Assembly: GCA_017590115.1 (NCBI GenBank)
Contig: JAGGNK010006892.1
Span: 19,767,228-19,831,227, forward strand
Direction of reading: 5' to 3'
DNA: 64,000 nucleotides
From: Montifringilla adamsi
Taxonomy: Eukaryota; Chordata; Aves; Passeriformes; Passeridae
Shown: positions 24,401-37,490 of the stretch, one piece after another
Layout: each line of letters opens with the position of its first letter
Numbering within the stretch: the first letter of the stretch is position 1
Notes under the pieces: generated by a model
The model's input: the letters and a program-made list of their open reading frames with translations, nothing else
Database searches by the model: none
Told to the model about the DNA's origin: nothing
Translations under genes and position numbers: made by a program

Positions 24401-27400
24401 CTAACTGGTACTGCAAAAAGTAATGCTTTTGACAGACAGAAGTCTGCTTTGATATCAGTAACAACAGAATTTAAACAGTAATATGCTAGCAGACATTCAC
24501 CTTATCTGCAACTGGTGATATAACTCAAGAATGATGCTTTCTATGTTATCTTCTTTTTCCATATAAATGCTGAAAATGCATTATGACAAACTCGTTCTCT
24601 TCACAAAAAGCACTTTAGATTGAGAATTTGCTTTTCCACAGCTTTAAGGGCATGACAGATCACCAACCAGTACATAAATGGGACAATGTGGGGAGAAAAG
24701 GTCACAGCAGCAGCAGCTCTGTGGACATGGTCCAATTTCTCCACTACTTACAGCTTACTGCTCTAGAGTACTTCTCTGCTTCTTCTCTTGTCTGTGTTAG
24801 CAGCCCCTCCAGCTTCCATGATGTAAAAACTCTGCAGATGAAAGATTTTAAAACTAGCCATTTCAGAGACAGAAGGAAAAAAAAGAATTTTTTCAACTCC
24901 TCAAACTTATATCTGATTTCTGTGGTGGTCGAAGTGGACCTGGTGCCTCAGAGCAAAGTAAACACATGTGTTTGGGAAGGCTTTTAAACTACTTGACACC
25001 AAACCACATTGTGCCACACAGAGAATATTTTTTCAGCCTTACAGACTTCTGATGTATGTAAAGCGCTGGCTTTCACGTGTCTCTTTGAGATGCAGTTGGT
25101 GGTGTGGTGCTACGTGTGACCTCAGACATCTGGACTAGCTGTCAGCCAGAACCATGCGAGTTTGCAGCACCATACTGAGGCACTTTCACATCAGATGGAG
25201 AGGAAAATATTCTCAGATATTGGCTCTCTCCCAAAACCAGTACTTCCCTTGGATCACACCTCATGCAAAGCTCTCTATGACTTGAAGAGAAAGATGGGTT
25301 ATTGGCATATTTTGCACAGGCAGTCTGTTGGCTTTATTGTAAGTGACGACAGCTCCAGCCTGGAGGAGGCATGACTGCATGTTGCTTTGTGCATATATAT
25401 ACTACTTCCCCTGCTGTTTCAATTTGATTTTGTATTTTCTCATTGAAAAAGATAAGACAGATAAAAACCATCTGACTTTCCTAGCAAAAAGCATATGCCA
25501 GTTGCAGGTATTCCTGAAAAAAAATAGAAGTTTACACATACCGAGGAAAGAAATATGGTTTTCATATATAGTAGCAAATCAAATTACATTTGAAGGTAAA
25601 ATCTATTTGATCCCTCTTCCATCGACAGTTGCTGCAAAAATAAGCCACAAATTGGTGCTAACACTGAACAACATTACTGAGACTGTTCTACAAAGTATCC
25701 TCATTAGAAATTTGCATCCAGATCCTGTAGGCTTTTGGAGGAATTGCTGCAGTATCAAGACATAGCTATCACTTGTCAAGTAATTCTCTAGGATAAAATT
25801 CTCATATACCTGCTGACTTTAATCAAGAAGAGACCAATATCCCACGTTGGAAGGCAGCTCCAATGGTGCTGCTGAGCAGCAGTGAGGAATTCCCAATGAG
25901 AAGGAGTGGGAAAGTTGAGTAAGGTGTCAGGCAGGACCCTCATAGGTGGAGGGAGCAGACCATAGATCTCGTGGTGTCTGGCTCATCACTGTGCCCCAGC
26001 AGGGAGAGAGCAGGCTTTTCCTGCAGTGGAGCCCGGCTGCAGCAGGCGAGGGCAGTGCCCACCTCGCCCCAGGGCATGCCTGGTGGGAACCTGCAATGCT
26101 GCAGCTGCTGAGGTTGCAAGTTGCAAGTCACAAGTCACTCCTGATCTTAAACATTGCTGGAAGTTTTAAATTGCTTTTATGCAGTCTGGTGAAATTGGTA
26201 AGAGTTTTCACTCTTTAAGATGACCAAAAGTCAGGGTCCTGAGCAGTGTCCTAAGAGCAGAGCCGTAACAACAGATGCAAATTGTCATTGCCAGCAACAC
26301 ACCAGGAGCTGCACTCTGACTCCACGAGGCCCCCACATTTGTCAGGGTTTGGCTGGCTCTGTCCTGGGCTGCCAGCAGCTTTGCTTTACCTTGCTTCTGC
26401 TGTTACCAGCAGCTTCCTAATGAACACATGGCTACTGTAACTTGTTTTACTTTTGCTTAAATTTATATAATCATCTGGTATAACCATAATTTTTACACAG
26501 ATACTATTTAGCAAGCTGTTATTTTATGCAGAACAAAATTTTTTTGACCCTAGAAAAATGATGTGATGTAAAGAAATTGTACAGTAGCAGAAGCCTTTGG
26601 CTAGAGGGACAGAGAGTGGAGGATTACAGGCACAGAAGTAACCTGCTGTAAACAAATCACCAGTAGTTAGTTGGAGAAATGCAGTCCTGAGGACTGGGTA
26701 AACTGGTTTTAGGGTTAACAAAGAAAACAAGAAAGAAGTATCCAGCATATATGAAATATTATGTATATGAAATCATACATTTCCAATGGAAAAAAAGAGA
26801 AGTAGCACATTTTGATAGAAGACACATACAATAGCCCCACGGGGTGAGCAAGAAGAAAGCCCTACTCCCACCACCAAGCATCATACTCTGCTTGGCATAG
26901 GGCAGGGGTGCTGATAACCTGTGACACTGAAGCACTGAACATTTGTGTGCAGGGAGAGAGTAGAGGGAGAACACAGAAATGGGAAAAGGAGCAGCTATTA
27001 GGAAGGGAATAGAGCCTTTGTCCTACACCAAAGGAGATGGCTCTGAGGAACCATCTTGTGTCCCATAAGACTGAGAGTGACTTTACTCAGTGCAGAACAA
27101 TTTACTACTGGAAGGCAATGAAGGTTAAATTAAGAATAAGAGGAACATGGAGCATGAATGAAATAAAATGCTTTTTGCTTCCTGCTTAGGGGCTATACAG
27201 TGATTTGGGCAGACAAATGCATTAGGGCCTACAGAAGAAACCAACACAGCCAAAAGCCCCTAGTCAACAGCATAACTGGCTCTAAAATAGCAATTTTAGA
27301 GATTGCAGTACAACTCTAAGAGATTGCAGTAGAAAGTGATCTTTCCCACCTCAGGTGAAGGCTGTTACTCCAGACAATTTGCTACTCTTGAAAAAAATCG

Positions 27401-27411
27401 CTTTTATTTTT

Positions 27412-27413
<2 letters not shown>
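21474..27413. other. unique non-coding sequence, partly GC-richer at 23.7-24.1 kb
   Basis: No element family was recognised. Frames up to 140 codons (25343-25765) show no domain. The segment near 23700-24130 is richer in G and C than its surroundings but has no CpG cluster and no promoter elements that I can identify. Confidence 0.5.

Positions 27414-27458
<45 letters not shown>
27414..27458 (-). repeat. A45 tail on the minus strand (T45 on the plus strand)
   Basis: Forty-five uninterrupted T residues on the plus strand. On the minus strand this is an A tail that begins 18 bases after an AATAAA signal, as expected for a reverse-transcribed polyadenylated RNA. Confidence 0.85.
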
Positions 27459-27459
<1 letters not shown>

Positions 27460-27821
27460 TGAACTTGTTTATGGCTTTTATTGGCTCAGTTTGATTCAGC
27501 ATTGCAAAAAAGAATCAGATTTCAAGACTTCAAAAAGTTTTGTTTTCCATCCTTGCTGAAATCCAGTGCCAAAATCAATTTTCTGCCACAGGTTGACTAA
27601 CTCACAGTGAGGAACAGAAGTAGAAATGTGTCATTATATTGGGAGGAGTAAGATATGATGGAAGAGTTATAATTTCCTTGTTCAGGGGATGTAGAAGCAC
27701 ATGTAAGAAGTACATTGAGGCCACTATTAGCAGCTTTTCTTTCCAACACAGTTTGCTCTGGAGAGGGAACCCTTCCTCCAGAACCAGAAGCATAGTTTGC
27801 TACCATTTGGGCTGATGACAT
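27459..27821 (-). pseudogene. probable processed retrocopy, 3' part, parent gene unknown
   Basis: On the minus strand the order is a frame of 74 codons from ATG at 27821 to TAG at 27597, then about 115 bases of 3'-UTR-like sequence, then AATAAA at 27482-27477, 18 more bases, and the A45 tail. Signal, spacing and tail together are the hallmark of a retroposed mRNA. The frame also reads open upstream of the ATG for at least ten codons before a TGA. The peptide contains QMVANYASGSGGRVPSPEQ, which I do not recognise, so the coding assignment is uncertain and only the 3' end is well supported. The 5' limit is not visible. A 10-base word, AAAAAAATCG, occurs at 27391-27400 and 28375-28384 and might be a target-site duplication, but it lies partly in an A run and is weak. 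A live terminal exon beside a chance A tract is less likely. Confidence 0.5.
27477..27482 (-). promoter_or_regulatory. AATAAA polyadenylation signal
   Basis: The plus strand reads TTTATT, so the minus strand carries AATAAA. It lies 18 bases before the A45 tail, within the usual 10-30 base cleavage distance, and supports the retrocopy call. Confidence 0.55.
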
Positions 27822-30800
27822 GGCATAATTAGTTGGCGTATATGAAAAACCTTTTTCTCAGGTGGTGAGTTGCTCTATCAGTCAGCTATGTATAGAAAGA
27901 GATGGTACCAAAGATTCCTTGCTATTGACATAAACTCACTAGCCTAATTTGGCTGTTGTCAGAAGAGGTAATGCCAATGACAACATCAAATTTATTTTGT
28001 CATGTATTATAGTATAAGCCTGATGACTAGTTTTTTTGCTGGCAATATCACTTAGCAGACAGAAGAATACATGGGAGAATGACAACAACAGTCATCTCTG
28101 GCAAGCACAGTAGCTTTAAAAACATTCTCAAGGCAATGTACATTCAGAGGGATTATTCTATAATGCAAACAATTTGCTTGCAAGCACACTGCGATGATGA
28201 CTCTCACTGTGAAGAATAGCTTTGCTGCGTGCCCTTCCTTGGCAGTGTGAAAGGATGTATGAGGTGATGGATAATTACCACTAACCCCACTGGGTGTTCA
28301 CTACCAGCAATTCCAGTTGCATCCATGTGCACCCATGTGCACAGCCTGTAATGTAGCACATAGCAGAAAAAAAAAAAAAAATCGTCTTATTGGCATTTTA
28401 TAAGTCATTTACTTTGTCTGACAGATATCCACGGTTTTAAATAAATGCACAGTGAAAACAGCTTGGATGATTTCATAAGAGGTTACGGGATGAAGCACTC
28501 TATTTCCTTTGATGCCAATGTATATGAGTATATTAAGTATATTTCATAAAGGGCTAAATGTTAGCATGTTGTCCAGTAGGGACATCCATTGCCAGTAACA
28601 AGTGCCTATAACCCAAGTATGCCGAGATAATTATGATGGACTGGACAGCTCCTGCTGTAATGAAGCTAAAAATAATTCAAGTTGTCTTGGAGACAAATAG
28701 CAGAAATGTACTGAAAAAGGGTGAAAATAAGGGAAAATTATGGAAATACTGATAATCCATAAGGTGATACTAAAAAATCCACTAAGAATCCATAGGCTGG
28801 ATTTCCTGATTTCCCATGCACAGAAGCCATTACCTCAGTTTTCCAGTGTTTTGGAATTCCAGATTCAGCACCCATGGGCACATCTGCATGGTGGAGCTCA
28901 CAGCCCTAGCACAGTTTGTACAGGATAATACTGGCCTGAATGTTCAGAAAGCATGTTTGCACTGTCCCAGGTCTGGCCTACAAAGCCATAATTTGCCTTT
29001 TCAGCAGGGTGTGTTAGCTCAGGCACAGCACAGCACTCCAGGATCAGCTCTGAGAGCAGTCAAAGTTAGCTCAAATCTCTCTGCATGTACTCATTTAGAC
29101 ATATCCTCATAGTTCTCAAACACATTTTTGCTGTGTGTTGCCAAATTCCCAGTGGCAACAGTTTTGACAGTCACAGTCAAAATGTAACTGTGTAATAATA
29201 AGTTTTCTTGTGGCAGTTGCTCATAAAGTCCTTGGTGACTACACATGGATACCAGGAGATGTTGTGAAGTGCTGCTTTAAGAATGGTGTGACTTTGGTAA
29301 AATCTTTCTGGGTGTTAATCAATAAAATCATATTACAAAGTTCTGGGAGCCTACTACAGAGACAAAAATTATGTTTTCTGATGTTCATTTTCTTTCTTGT
29401 GAAAGACTGGGAAATTAATTTCCAAGACCTTCCAAAAAGAGACCACATAAACAAATTTAATGATTTTGTCTTAGAATAATTAAGAGGCCTGGTCAAGACA
29501 GGTTGATGTTTTCCCTACCATTAAATTCTCCATTGCCAGAAAAAAAAAAAGGTAAAATCAATGGAAGATAAGAAAAGCTTTAAGTGTAAGCCTAATTTTT
29601 TGTACTGTTTTTGTTTGTTTTGTTGGTTTTTGTTAAATGGATTGAAAAAGTGGTTGTCACACTAGAAATAAGATGTTGTTACATATGCACAGCTGTGGAC
29701 TGCAGTGCATGTTTTACATGTCATAAGTCTCATCCTAACTTGGACCTGAGAGTCTCCCCTTATAAATACAGCAAGCCATGATCTGTGCAATTGGCTGAAA
29801 ACGTTGTGTCAACCTGATTTTTCCTTCTGCTTCCTCAGATGCTGCCCAATCCTTCATCTTCATCAGGCAGTACTTGTTTTTCTCAACTACCTTGTGGAAA
29901 CCACCTAGACTTATTTTGACTATTTCAATCTCATCAGTTAGCGTCATCCAAGAGCTTTTCAGATGAAGAAACAGTCACTGTGCTTTTTTTTTTATTTATG
30001 CTAAGTCCTACAGAAGATTTCCCAATACTGTTTCTGCCTTCCCGTGTGTCCATGTCATCCTGAGACAGCACAGGTATCCATTGCCTCTAGAGGTGCAGCC
30101 ACTTTGTACAAAAATGCCACCTGTTCCAGTGCTGGACATGAGCAAATTGTTTCACATTTTTACATCAAAACTAGAAAGGCAATAAGACAAACCCTGATGC
30201 CTGTCACTGCTTTGTCATACAATTTTGCTTCTTGGGGGGTGTAGATCAATGTAATGAGGCACTCCAGTAAGGTTCTGGAGGGGATCACGCTGATACAGCT
30301 ACTATGATAAATAATGATGGAACCAGGCAAATCCTTCACACCTGAAAATTGCTCTTTTGCATCCGGTTTTTTGTTTTGGACTACCCCAACCAGGTCTCTA
30401 GAAATTAGTGCTCAGGTAAGGTAGGCAAGTACTTCAGTGCAAGGGCCAATTCCAAAAGCCAGTATTGATGAGCCTGTATGAGACCTGTCTCACTCCATTC
30501 GGCACTGTCCTAATGATCCCAGAAAGATCTTCATTCTCACAAACACCCACGTTTCCATCTCTGTGCAGGCAACAAAAGCCTCAGGCTCTTATTGATGGGC
30601 TGCAACTGGACATTTACATTATTTCTGGACCTAGAGCTCAGAAAAAAATACATGCAGTAATACTTACATCCCAGACCCCAGAGCAGTTTCTGTGATTCTC
30701 ATGACAAAGTTCCATTCCAATTACTGTGGAATAACTCTTCTCTGGGGTTCTGTTGTTATGCAACATCCGCATGGGTGACCTGTTCTAGGTCAGGCAAGAC

Positions 30801-33800
30801 TGAAATGGTACAGAGGTCCTCTCTACTCCACCACTTGACCATACAGTGATGAACCATTCACTGGGGTGAATGTGACTCTTGTAGGATTTGCAAGCAGGGA
30901 CTCAGGACCATCTTTTGATGTCCTCCTCTATTGCTATTGATTTAATACAGGAGGGATGGGGATGGCAAGATTGTTGTTTTGAACATAATGTACCAATGTG
31001 GAAGGAGGAAAATATGTTAGAAAAAACTACAGAAAGACAGGAAGACTAGTAGAGAAAAACATGTACCAAACACTAAAGGATTTAGGACAGGAGATAGATA
31101 GCAGCATTTTTGGAGGCTGAGGATGTTTTCTCTTTCATTAAAATTCTGACTCTATTCAGTGGCATTTTTTTGTGTTTTCTCATCTAGACTGCGTCAGGTT
31201 ATTTTTAATTGTGTAATTCTCCAGCAGCGTGCAGATATAAAACTTTCATTTTTATTAAGAAGTCTTTTTAGTTGATCTTCTATAATAGAAAATGAAATTT
31301 CTATGTGAACCAGCCACTAGAGAGTCAGAGGGAAGCAATATCTGGGTTAACAGACTGTTTTAAGCCCATCCTCTCAGGACCTTTCTCTTTCCCTTCAGCA
31401 TTTTCAGTCTGCCTGCCTGTTCTTGCCTGCTTACTTTGTCAGTGTTCAGGCCAATTGTGATCTACTTGAAAAGGTAGGATGGATGCATGAAAGAATGGCT
31501 TTTCATACCAAGTGAACATTCGAAATAATCTGACAATAACAGAAATGTGTTGGAGAACAGCACCCAGGGCAGGACTGGAGGAATGGTGCTCGGATCGAGG
31601 CACATTGCACAGGACAATTAATGAGCACACTAGCAAACAACTAACTTTTATCTCATTAGTTGCTCCTGAGATAGCTGTATTGCTTTGATCTTAATTTGCA
31701 ATGGCAATAGCAAAAATAAAGTGAAATATTTAATCTTTGAAGTGCAGTAGCCCCACATTTGCTCACATTTATCGGCCTCAAAAGTACACAGCTAACGTGT
31801 ACATGATTTGGACTGTCTCTATGCAGCCTGCATGTGGCATAAAGGTCTACAGACAATTTACAGAGCTGAAAAATTTACAAAAAAGGGTTTTTAGAAGCAA
31901 AACTTTGTATGCATGTTACATAAGAAAATTTTCATAGATTCTTCTCTGTGCTGAAACCTCCAGACTTCCATTTGCAAGCTTGCAAGCTGATGTTATAAAA
32001 CACTCAGGACCTGAGTCAGTGCTGTGAACTGCCTTTGATATCACTAGCCTCTAATATTCCTCCCAGCAGGAATGCTAAAGTTCACTGCCAATAGCTTGGA
32101 GGTAGCCTGATGGTGTCCAAACTAAAGGAGTGCAGAAAGAACATTTTATGCCTGAAAAGTGTTAACATGTCCAGTGAAAAAGAAATCTGCGTTACAACAC
32201 CCTCAGGGCTTTGAAATAGCACTTGTGACAACATTGCATTATATTCTGATGTACTAACTCTTATCTGAAGAACAGGCATTTTGGACTCCACTGAGACAGA
32301 ATGTGGTGCCTTGTAATAAAATAATGATAGGCTGAAGCCATGCAAGACTGTGCAAAGATCATCAGTTTCACTCAGAACTTTAGGCAAAATTATCAACCAC
32401 AGCACAAATAAGAAGAAATCTCTTCAGCTGAATTATGTGGCTTAGTCTGGGAGATCAATAACTCCAATTCATAGTCCATATTTAACTGTCTTGTGATGGG
32501 TGCAGCAGTGTCCCTCTCTTGCACATCAAGATAATTTTGGAAAGCACTTGAGGAGCCATGTGTCAGCGTTTTGATGTTAAATCCATTTAATCAGTAAATG
32601 TTAGATATTAGACTTACTAAAATATTTCTATGCTTAAGGCACTGAAGAAGTGTAAGTTGTAAGAAAAAATCACACCTGCATTTTTTTTCAGGAGGAAAAA
32701 AGCAAATAATTTGATTTGTGGATACAAAATTACAGAATATGATACTTAAATAGAAATTTTTTTTAGTTATGATTCTTTTTTCCAAATTAATAGGCTGATC
32801 ACATCAAACTCTCAGTGCTCAAGTGCTCAAGAAGAGTACTTCTGCCCCACATTAATCTAATCAAACTGGGTTTTTTCATTTCTGTATTATTCTGACATTG
32901 AAAAATGCAACTGAGTTGTCAAGACATTTTACTTGAAAACCAAAAACAGTAACATGAGAAGGCTCAATCTCTTTGTAACCTAGTGGAGGTATAATTTGAT
33001 AAAAATGCCATATTGCTTAGAAATGGGAATTTCTCTTTCAGAGGTTACATATAAGTTTGAGTAAATAATTTACTGGATTACTCGACCATGAGAAATAACA
33101 CCAGCCCAGTTTTACTTAGCATGTCAGCTTTTTATATGTATTACTGATTACATCTGCTTATGTTGAAGAGGAAAGCACGTTTGTGGTGTTAACCTGTCTG
33201 AGGCAACACAGTTTAATTGAATGTAAGCTGGAGTACATTCTTGCCTAAGAAGTGCCAGTGCAAGTCACACGCTGCATTCCTAGGGACCCATCAGTGCTGC
33301 AAAAACAAAAGAGTCCTTGACACTCTAGGTGAAGACACTAAATCTGGCCAGATAACTCAGATCCTAACAGTGTCCTAAGGTATTTGTGCTACTCTTTCTG
33401 CTGCATGAAATGAAAAAAGTAACATTCACTGTGGAACCCCAGAATGAATTCTCAAGGGTGGAATCTGGGGAAACAAAGCTGATACTCTCATCTATCATAT
33501 TTGTGTTGATAATCATTGGGAAAATATGGAATTACTCTTATGTGGTTAGAGTTCGGAGTAAGTCAGAGTAGCAAGTGTGAGTGAGCTGTGCTGTGTAGAG
33601 TCTATTAAATGCTCTGATGTCCACAGAAGCAAGGTGCAGCAAACACTCACAGTTGCCTCTCTTGGAGTGTTAAAGTGCTGAGCTCTAGCTCCTGTTGGGA
33701 AGAGGTACTGAGCATTGCACAAGAGCCACAGCAGAGGAATATGACTGTGCTCGAGAGCAGAGTGGGAAGATTAGGCAGTGAAAGCATCTTGTCTGGAAGA

Positions 33801-36800
33801 CAGACACACTGCAAAATTCCAGCACGTGAGTCCAATTGGGCAGCTCTTGCTGGACACCTTGGAAGCATGATGGACCTTCTTCTCCATTTTAAATAGAGAC
33901 ATGCTTTGCCCTGAAGGAATGTGTCACAGAAAAGCTGACAAAATGACCATGATAGATTTTACTGTGATAAAGGATGGCCTGGCCAATTTTGTGCCATGCT
34001 CTTTCCTACAGAAAGATAGCTCTTACATTAATGCTTTGGAGTCATTGGGTAATGTAAAGGGATCACATTCCTGAAGTAAAGGCAAAAACATGCTGAGATT
34101 GGGAACTTCACAGCTACATTCACAGACAGCCTTCCACTGTCAGGTGTCCTGTTCTCAGAAAGTCATTGGCTATGGGCCAAAACAGGCATAAGTAAATTAA
34201 ATTTCACTCATTAAGCCATAGCAATGTAGATAATGTCGTTACACCATGACAAAAACAGCTTCAGAGATTAGTCCCAAGCCCTTTGGGTAAAGACAGAGGA
34301 AGACCCAAGTACATTCACTCACTTCCACATTTTCTTGCTAAAGACCATGTCAAAAACATGCAGTTTATCTCAACCCACAGAAATCTATCCATAAGGCATG
34401 TGCAGAAACACATCCCAACACAGTGACTAATCCTGCACCAACAGCACTGTTTTCTTAGTCACTTGGCGGCTTGGAAGATACATTTAGAACAGATTTGACA
34501 ATTGAAAGTGAATATTTTAATACCTTAAATCAACCTTTTCTTAATTATTCATTTGCAGACTCATGAAAATTTGCTTCCATACTGCAATTATTCCAAATGA
34601 TTCACATTTTTTCCTTGTATGCATGTGTGGGATTATGGATATATTGAGAGGTGTAAAATACAATATTCAATATCTATAAGCGACAACTGATTATATAAGT
34701 AACATGGTTCTGTCTCATTTCCCTCACTCACTGAGTGTAACAGTTGACATTTACACTGGAAGAAGCTGCTGCAGGGCTGAACACCTCAGGGGAGAGTGGT
34801 GATTTAGGGATAGGTTGTAGCTAAAAGAAATAAGAGCTACTTTAAGCACTTATAAATGCATCATCTTCAAACTACATAAGACATCACTTAGTCAGGTTCC
34901 TAAAAAATCCACAACCTCCTACACTCTTTATTGGTATAAGTGCAGAGTTTGAACTTAATTTTGGCTCACACTACTCATACAAATGAATCATCTGTGGAAA
35001 TGCTTGGTGCGCTGACAAAAAACCATCAAAACTTGATACTTCTTCTTTAGGTCCAGAAGGTTTGACAGATCTGATACTGGCCCCCATAATGGCATTTCTA
35101 AACTTCCCACTGCTGCTCTTGAGACCATCAGTACGTCGTAGGCAACAGCAAGGGAGCCCTTAATCTAGTGGATAACACAGGACAGGCATCTGCTATGCTT
35201 TTTTTAGTGTTGCCATATAAGCAGATTATCAGCATCAGCCTTATGTAGGGACATAACTGGAACCCAAAGGATGGGACTGTGGAAGGAATGACACAAAGCT
35301 GAACAGAAGCAAGGAGACAAGCAGCTGCCTCTGCTGGCCACATTGCCTCCTCCAGGCAGTCCCTGACTCTTGCACAGTGCTGCCAAGGGTTAAATCAAAA
35401 TTCATATAGACAGAACTTATATAATGTCCTCTCTGCCTCCATTCTCTTTTACAGATAGATTGTTCTAATACACTCCATATATAATGTAAGTTTATCTCTC
35501 TTTATTTTGGCAGGATATTGCAACCTTTGAACTGAAATATCCACAGCCTGCTATCATAACAGAGCTTCTGACATATCAGTATAACCCAGCTTGGCAGGCA
35601 TCCCTGAAAATACTATTAAAAGTTTTATTGCTGAAAAATGCAGCTATTCCCTACCTTACACCCTTTTAAGGGATCAGGACTCCTGAATACAATGAGGAAA
35701 GAAGCTGCCATGAGCATGTGAAGGCGGTTGAGGCTGTATTTTGTGGCTACATCTCCTTGCTATATCCCAAGAAACAAGAGAAAGGGTGGGGATGTGGAAA
35801 GGCTCTGGGTGAAATAAATTGATAGAATAATGGAGAGACACCAAACTAATAGCAGAACTGGTCACTGATCATGTTAAGGTAACATAGTATCTGGGCAATT
35901 CTTCTTTGGAAGAGACACAAACTCATAAGAAGCTAAAACAAATCAGGAATACACGGTATTGCCTGAAAAGATCACCCAGGGGACTGTGAGAGCCACATGT
36001 GAAACCAAAGGAGAGGTAAGGGATGGTTTCTGTTAACAATATGTTGCTGAGAGGAAAAGCTGATGGTAGCTTAACTAGGCATACAGGAGATGGAAAAATT
36101 AACATGTCCCAAGACCAGTGGATTTGATCAGGAACTACAAGAAGGCAGAGTCTAGGGCAAGATTTATAATTTATGCTGGATGCTATGTTACACCAATGAA
36201 GTATGCTCAGTATGTATGCTACTCTACACACCTTGGACATCCCAGAGATCTTTAATATTTAACTTAAGTATTACAAGTATGTTTCTATTTATGAGGAGCC
36301 ATGGTCTTGGTAGCATACATCACACCACACCATGGACACTCTTCTGGCAAAGATGCAGACTGAACCTCATCTCCTGATTTCCAGGTTTATCCCTTAGCTG
36401 TGGTAGCAAATTGAAGAAACCTGTTCAAAATGAACCACATCAGCAAATATCTTAATAATTCCAAATGGACACAACACCTGCAAATAGGAGAAGGTGTGCT
36501 GATAAGCAGTAAGACCAAATGGGTTGCAAAACATTGTGAGTTATAGTGACAGGGAACAGGTTAGGAAGGCTCTGAACATGTTGATCAGCCATTCACTATG
36601 ACTTGGGAAGGCATGGCTAAAACATGTGACTGTACGTTCTTTACAGCCTTTGACTGTCTCAAGTACAGATTGACTTGGGTCACACTGGCTCTGTGGGTCC
36701 TCACCAAAACTCTGCAGTTCAGTCACTCCTGTACTGACTGTTCCAAAGTCTCTTTTATTGGTGCTGATGTCTGGTTTCTGACTGGTCTAAGTGGGCATGG

Positions 36801-37324
36801 TCTCAGGAGGCAATTATCCTTTCAAAAACCTGCCAGCAGCAGCTGCTAACAGTGATCCCAAACAACCTTCTAGAGCACAGTTGAGTATTCTTTTTCTGCT
36901 ACTTTAACTAAGTGGGGAACATAATTAAACTTGCACTGAGGATTACCCACACCTGAGTGGTTTACTTTCTAGGCTTTATTACATTATGTTTTGTTAGGCT
37001 TCTGATGATGTTTTGAACGATCTCTTACAGTTACCGTCTCACAGTCACCCCATGTTGCCTTCCCCCGGTTTCTTTGTCCCCCCTGCATTGCTTTCCCCCA
37101 GGTCTCTTTGCTCTCCACTTCTCCTCTCTAGGAAAGGTTTTAAAACAGATAAGTGTCCTCTGATCTCAAGCGTTAGAAGTGGGACAATAAGCTTGTTAAC
37201 CTAAGCCTGAACCAGGCAGGTAGGCACTTTGAGATTAATAGCCTACCCACTGTTCTCTGAAGGACTCTTGGTATTTGCCCTGGAGATATCTTATCTCTAT
37301 CACTGAGCAAGCAGGAAATGAAAC
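27822..37324. other. unique non-coding sequence
   Basis: It holds an A15 run at 28367-28381, small direct repeats such as CCATGTGCACCCATGTGCA near 28322, a 14-base perfect palindrome TTGCAAGCTTGCAA at 31972-31985, and otherwise nothing recognisable. No frame longer than 107 codons occurs and none shows a domain. Confidence 0.5.
28367..28381. repeat. A15 homopolymer
   Basis: Fifteen A residues follow CATAGCAG and are followed by TCGTCTTATT. No AATAAA precedes it. It may mark the far end of the retrocopy insertion if the AAAAAAATCG word is a target-site duplication. Confidence 0.75.
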
Positions 37325-37490
37325 ATAGATTCATAAAATTTAAGCCCAGAAGGGACCATTAGAAGAACTATTCTCATCTTATATATATCAGAGGCCCTTT
37401 AATTTCACCCATTTATCCTTGTAGTGAGTTCAATAACTTCTGTTTGAGCAAAGGAAATGCTCCTCCTAAGAGATTCTCCAGATTTAAATT
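37325..37490 (-). mobile_element. ancient CR1 LINE 3' end, antisense (turtle/crocodile-type subfamily)
   Basis: The plus strand reads TAGATTCATAAAATTTAAGC, then CCAGAAGGGACCATTAGA, a TCAGAGGCCCTTTAATTTCACCC block, and TTCAATAACTTCTGTTTGAG. This order matches the old CR1 type common in turtles and crocodilians (ATTTAAGGCCAGAAGGGACCAT…), not the younger avian type. It is heavily diverged and about 165 bp long. The end boundary is approximate. Confidence 0.8.
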
